From NCBI GenBank assembly GCA_031266315.1, contig JAISBG010000631.1, positions 1-6,766 of the forward strand: DNA of 6,766 bases, in the 5' to 3' direction. Position numbers and translations under genes: made by a program. Shown piece by piece: positions 6,118 through 6,766 of the stretch. The DNA comes from Planctomycetaceae bacterium. Its GTDB lineage: Bacteria; Planctomycetota; Planctomycetia; Pirellulales; Thermoguttaceae. The notes beneath the pieces were generated by a model. The model had not been told where the DNA came from, searched no databases, and was given only the letters and a program-made list of their open reading frames with translations. Every line of letters starts with the position of its first letter. Positions within the stretch are counted from its first letter, which is position 1.

Positions 6118-6123
6118 TACAAA
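6097..6123. repeat. Three 9-bp direct repeats overlapping the HdrB-like promoter
   Basis: CAATACACT (6097-6105), CAATACGCT (6106-6114) and CAATACAAA (6115-6123) follow each other without spacers. On the minus strand this reads as repeated GTATTG, covering the spacer and -35 box. This could be a binding site for a regulator that contacts tandem half-sites, or simple local duplication. Confidence 0.55.
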
Positions 6124-6139
6124 CCGCCCATAAAAAGTT

Positions 6140-6252
6140 AATATACTGCGTTAGAGTTGTATTTGGTATTTTTTGAATGATCGAAATTAAGTTTTCGCAA
6201 CCTCATTTCGATCACTTGAAAAATACAAAATAGAACACTAATACAGTATACT
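6140..6252. repeat. Long inverted repeat, 54-bp arms, MITE-like
   Basis: The left arm (6140-6193) and right arm (6199-6252) are reverse complements at 43 of 54 positions, around a 5-base loop TTCGC. The longest uninterrupted match is the 10 bases TGATCGAAAT, and GTATTTTT, TATACTG and TTAG also match. The outer ends read TATACTG and CAGTATA, so TA dinucleotides flank terminal TACTG/CAGTA. That is the pattern expected of a non-autonomous Tc1/mariner or IS630-type element, which duplicates TA. It contains no gene. It lies 19 bases after the lipoprotein gene's stop codon, so it may also act as that gene's transcript end; on the minus strand a short T-run (CTTTTTA) follows. Confidence 0.7.
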
Positions 6253-6271
6253 TGCGCACAATGTCTTATCA

Positions 6272-6661
6272 TTACTTTACCGGTTTTGTAACGGTAATAT
6301 TGAATACGGCGTTTCCTTTGACTTCGCAGGTTAAACCGGAAGTGGACGGGTTTTCAAATTTCGGATCAATTAAATGAACAAGCGGAGTTCCATCACTTCC
6401 GCCGCCGGTTGTTGCGGAAACGGTTACCTGATACGTTCCCGGTCGAACGCCGTCTCCCGATTTCAGTTCGAACATTTCGTAACTGCCGTTAGACTTAATC
6501 GCTCCAGTTGCCTGATACGGCAAGTTAATAAACGCAACACCGCCCGATGTCAATGGTGTCCCGTCGTCAAATTTAACTGTTCCTGTTACTTTCGGATGAC
6601 CGCAACCGAGAATGAAATGGCACAGAAACAAAAACATAAAAAAATTAAAATAGTTTTTCAT
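6272..6661 (-). CDS. Small lipoprotein with transthyretin-like/carboxypeptidase-regulatory-like domain
   Basis: From the ATG at 6661 the product has 129 residues. Residues 2-19 form a short signal peptide (Lys2, hydrophobic core rich in Phe and Leu) ending in the lipobox ILG|C with Cys20 as the lipidated residue, so it should be a membrane-anchored lipoprotein. The mature part is one small beta-sandwich-like domain: VTGTVKFDDGTPL (25-37), a Gly-rich turn, then GDGVRPGTYQVTVSA, closing near the C-terminus KPVK. Planctomycete genomes carry many such lipoproteins, often near DUF1559 genes. Their function is unknown; binding or envelope scaffolding is a guess. An in-frame TTG at 6679 would add six residues before the signal peptide; I prefer ATG 6661 because it puts the charged end and hydrophobic core in normal positions. 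No good Shine-Dalgarno sequence is seen. Its upstream DNA is repeat copy 3. Confidence 0.85.
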   Translation of the reverse strand: MKNYFNFFMFLFLCHFILGCGHPKVTGTVKFDDGTPLTSGGVAFINLPYQATGAIKSNGSYEMFELKSGDGVRPGTYQVTVSATTGGGSDGTPLVHLIDPKFENPSTSGLTCEVKGNAVFNITVTKPVK

Positions 6662-6693
6662 AGTGTTTTTAAGATTCAAAAAAGGGTTTATTA

Positions 6694-6766
6694 TTCAGTG
6701 GAGTGGAATTTTCATTAAAAATTGGTCAACGTCAGGTGAGTAATCACAAGGTGGACGACCTTTCGC
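6694..6766. repeat. Palindromic intergenic repeat, copy 3 (cut by window end)
   Basis: From TTCAGTGG onward this matches the reverse complement of the right half of copy 2. After a 5-base local duplication (GTGGA twice, 6698-6707), 6707-6737 agree with it at 27 of 31 bases. The end, AAGGTGGACGACCTTTCGC (6748-6766), matches the reverse complement of copy 1 near 6-24 at 16 of 19 bases. It provides the upstream region of the lipoprotein gene, so any promoter for that gene would lie in or next to repeat DNA. Confidence 0.7.

Noticed and set aside
6097..6123. Short direct repeats as a CRISPR array
   Set aside because: The units are only 9 bp and contiguous, with no spacers and no cas genes in the window.
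6272..6679. TTG at 6679 as lipoprotein start
   Set aside because: It adds six residues before the normal Lys-plus-hydrophobic signal peptide and has no ribosome-binding site; ATG at 6661 gives a standard 19-residue lipoprotein signal.

Overview
The window looks like part of a planctomycete chromosome, probably from a lineage with an A+T-leaning genome. The strongest evidence is a tandem pair of DUF1559 proteins with the prepilin-type N-terminus [20 protein letters not shown] followed by [12 protein letters not shown], a combination expanded in Planctomycetes. A small lipoprotein with the GTVxFDDGTPL...G.PGTYxVTV fold, also frequent in that phylum, supports this. No rRNA, tRNA, CRISPR array or transposase gene was seen.

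Layout: (1) Positions 1-73 hold half of a palindromic intergenic repeat. (2) A short-form mannose-1-phosphate guanylyltransferase lies on the minus strand. (3) A 318-bp divergent intergenic region carries hairpins, a good sigma70-type promoter and a perfect 9-bp-arm inverted repeat. (4) A Tat-exported cupin protein resembling D-lyxose/sugar isomerases lies on the plus strand. (5) A complete copy of the palindromic repeat lies directly after it. (6) An A/T-rich stretch of about 320 bp contains a perfect 10-bp-arm palindrome and a run of 12 G. (7) Two DUF1559 pseudopilin-like genes lie in tandem on the plus strand. (8) Converging on them is an HdrB-like iron-sulfur protein on the minus strand with two complete CCG cysteine motifs and a clear promoter and ribosome-binding site. 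(9) A 113-bp long inverted repeat lies between that gene and the next. (10) A small lipoprotein gene lies on the minus strand. (11) Positions 6694-6766 hold the other half of the palindromic repeat.

The genes do not form one obvious operon. The first makes GDP-mannose for surface glycans, the cupin is exported, the DUF1559 proteins and the lipoprotein belong to the cell-envelope repertoire, and the HdrB-like protein is a cytoplasmic redox protein without visible partners.

The most unusual signals are non-coding. First, a G12 tract sits just upstream of the first DUF1559 gene, which has no in-frame ATG or GTG start; changing the tract by one base either way would fuse an upstream ATG in frame. 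Second, a palindromic repeat family has one full copy inside the window and a half copy at each end. Both ends stop within a few bases of the same internal point, as if a contig broke at a multicopy repeat. Third, there is a MITE-like inverted repeat with TA-type ends. I do not see a recognisable new defence or enzymatic system.
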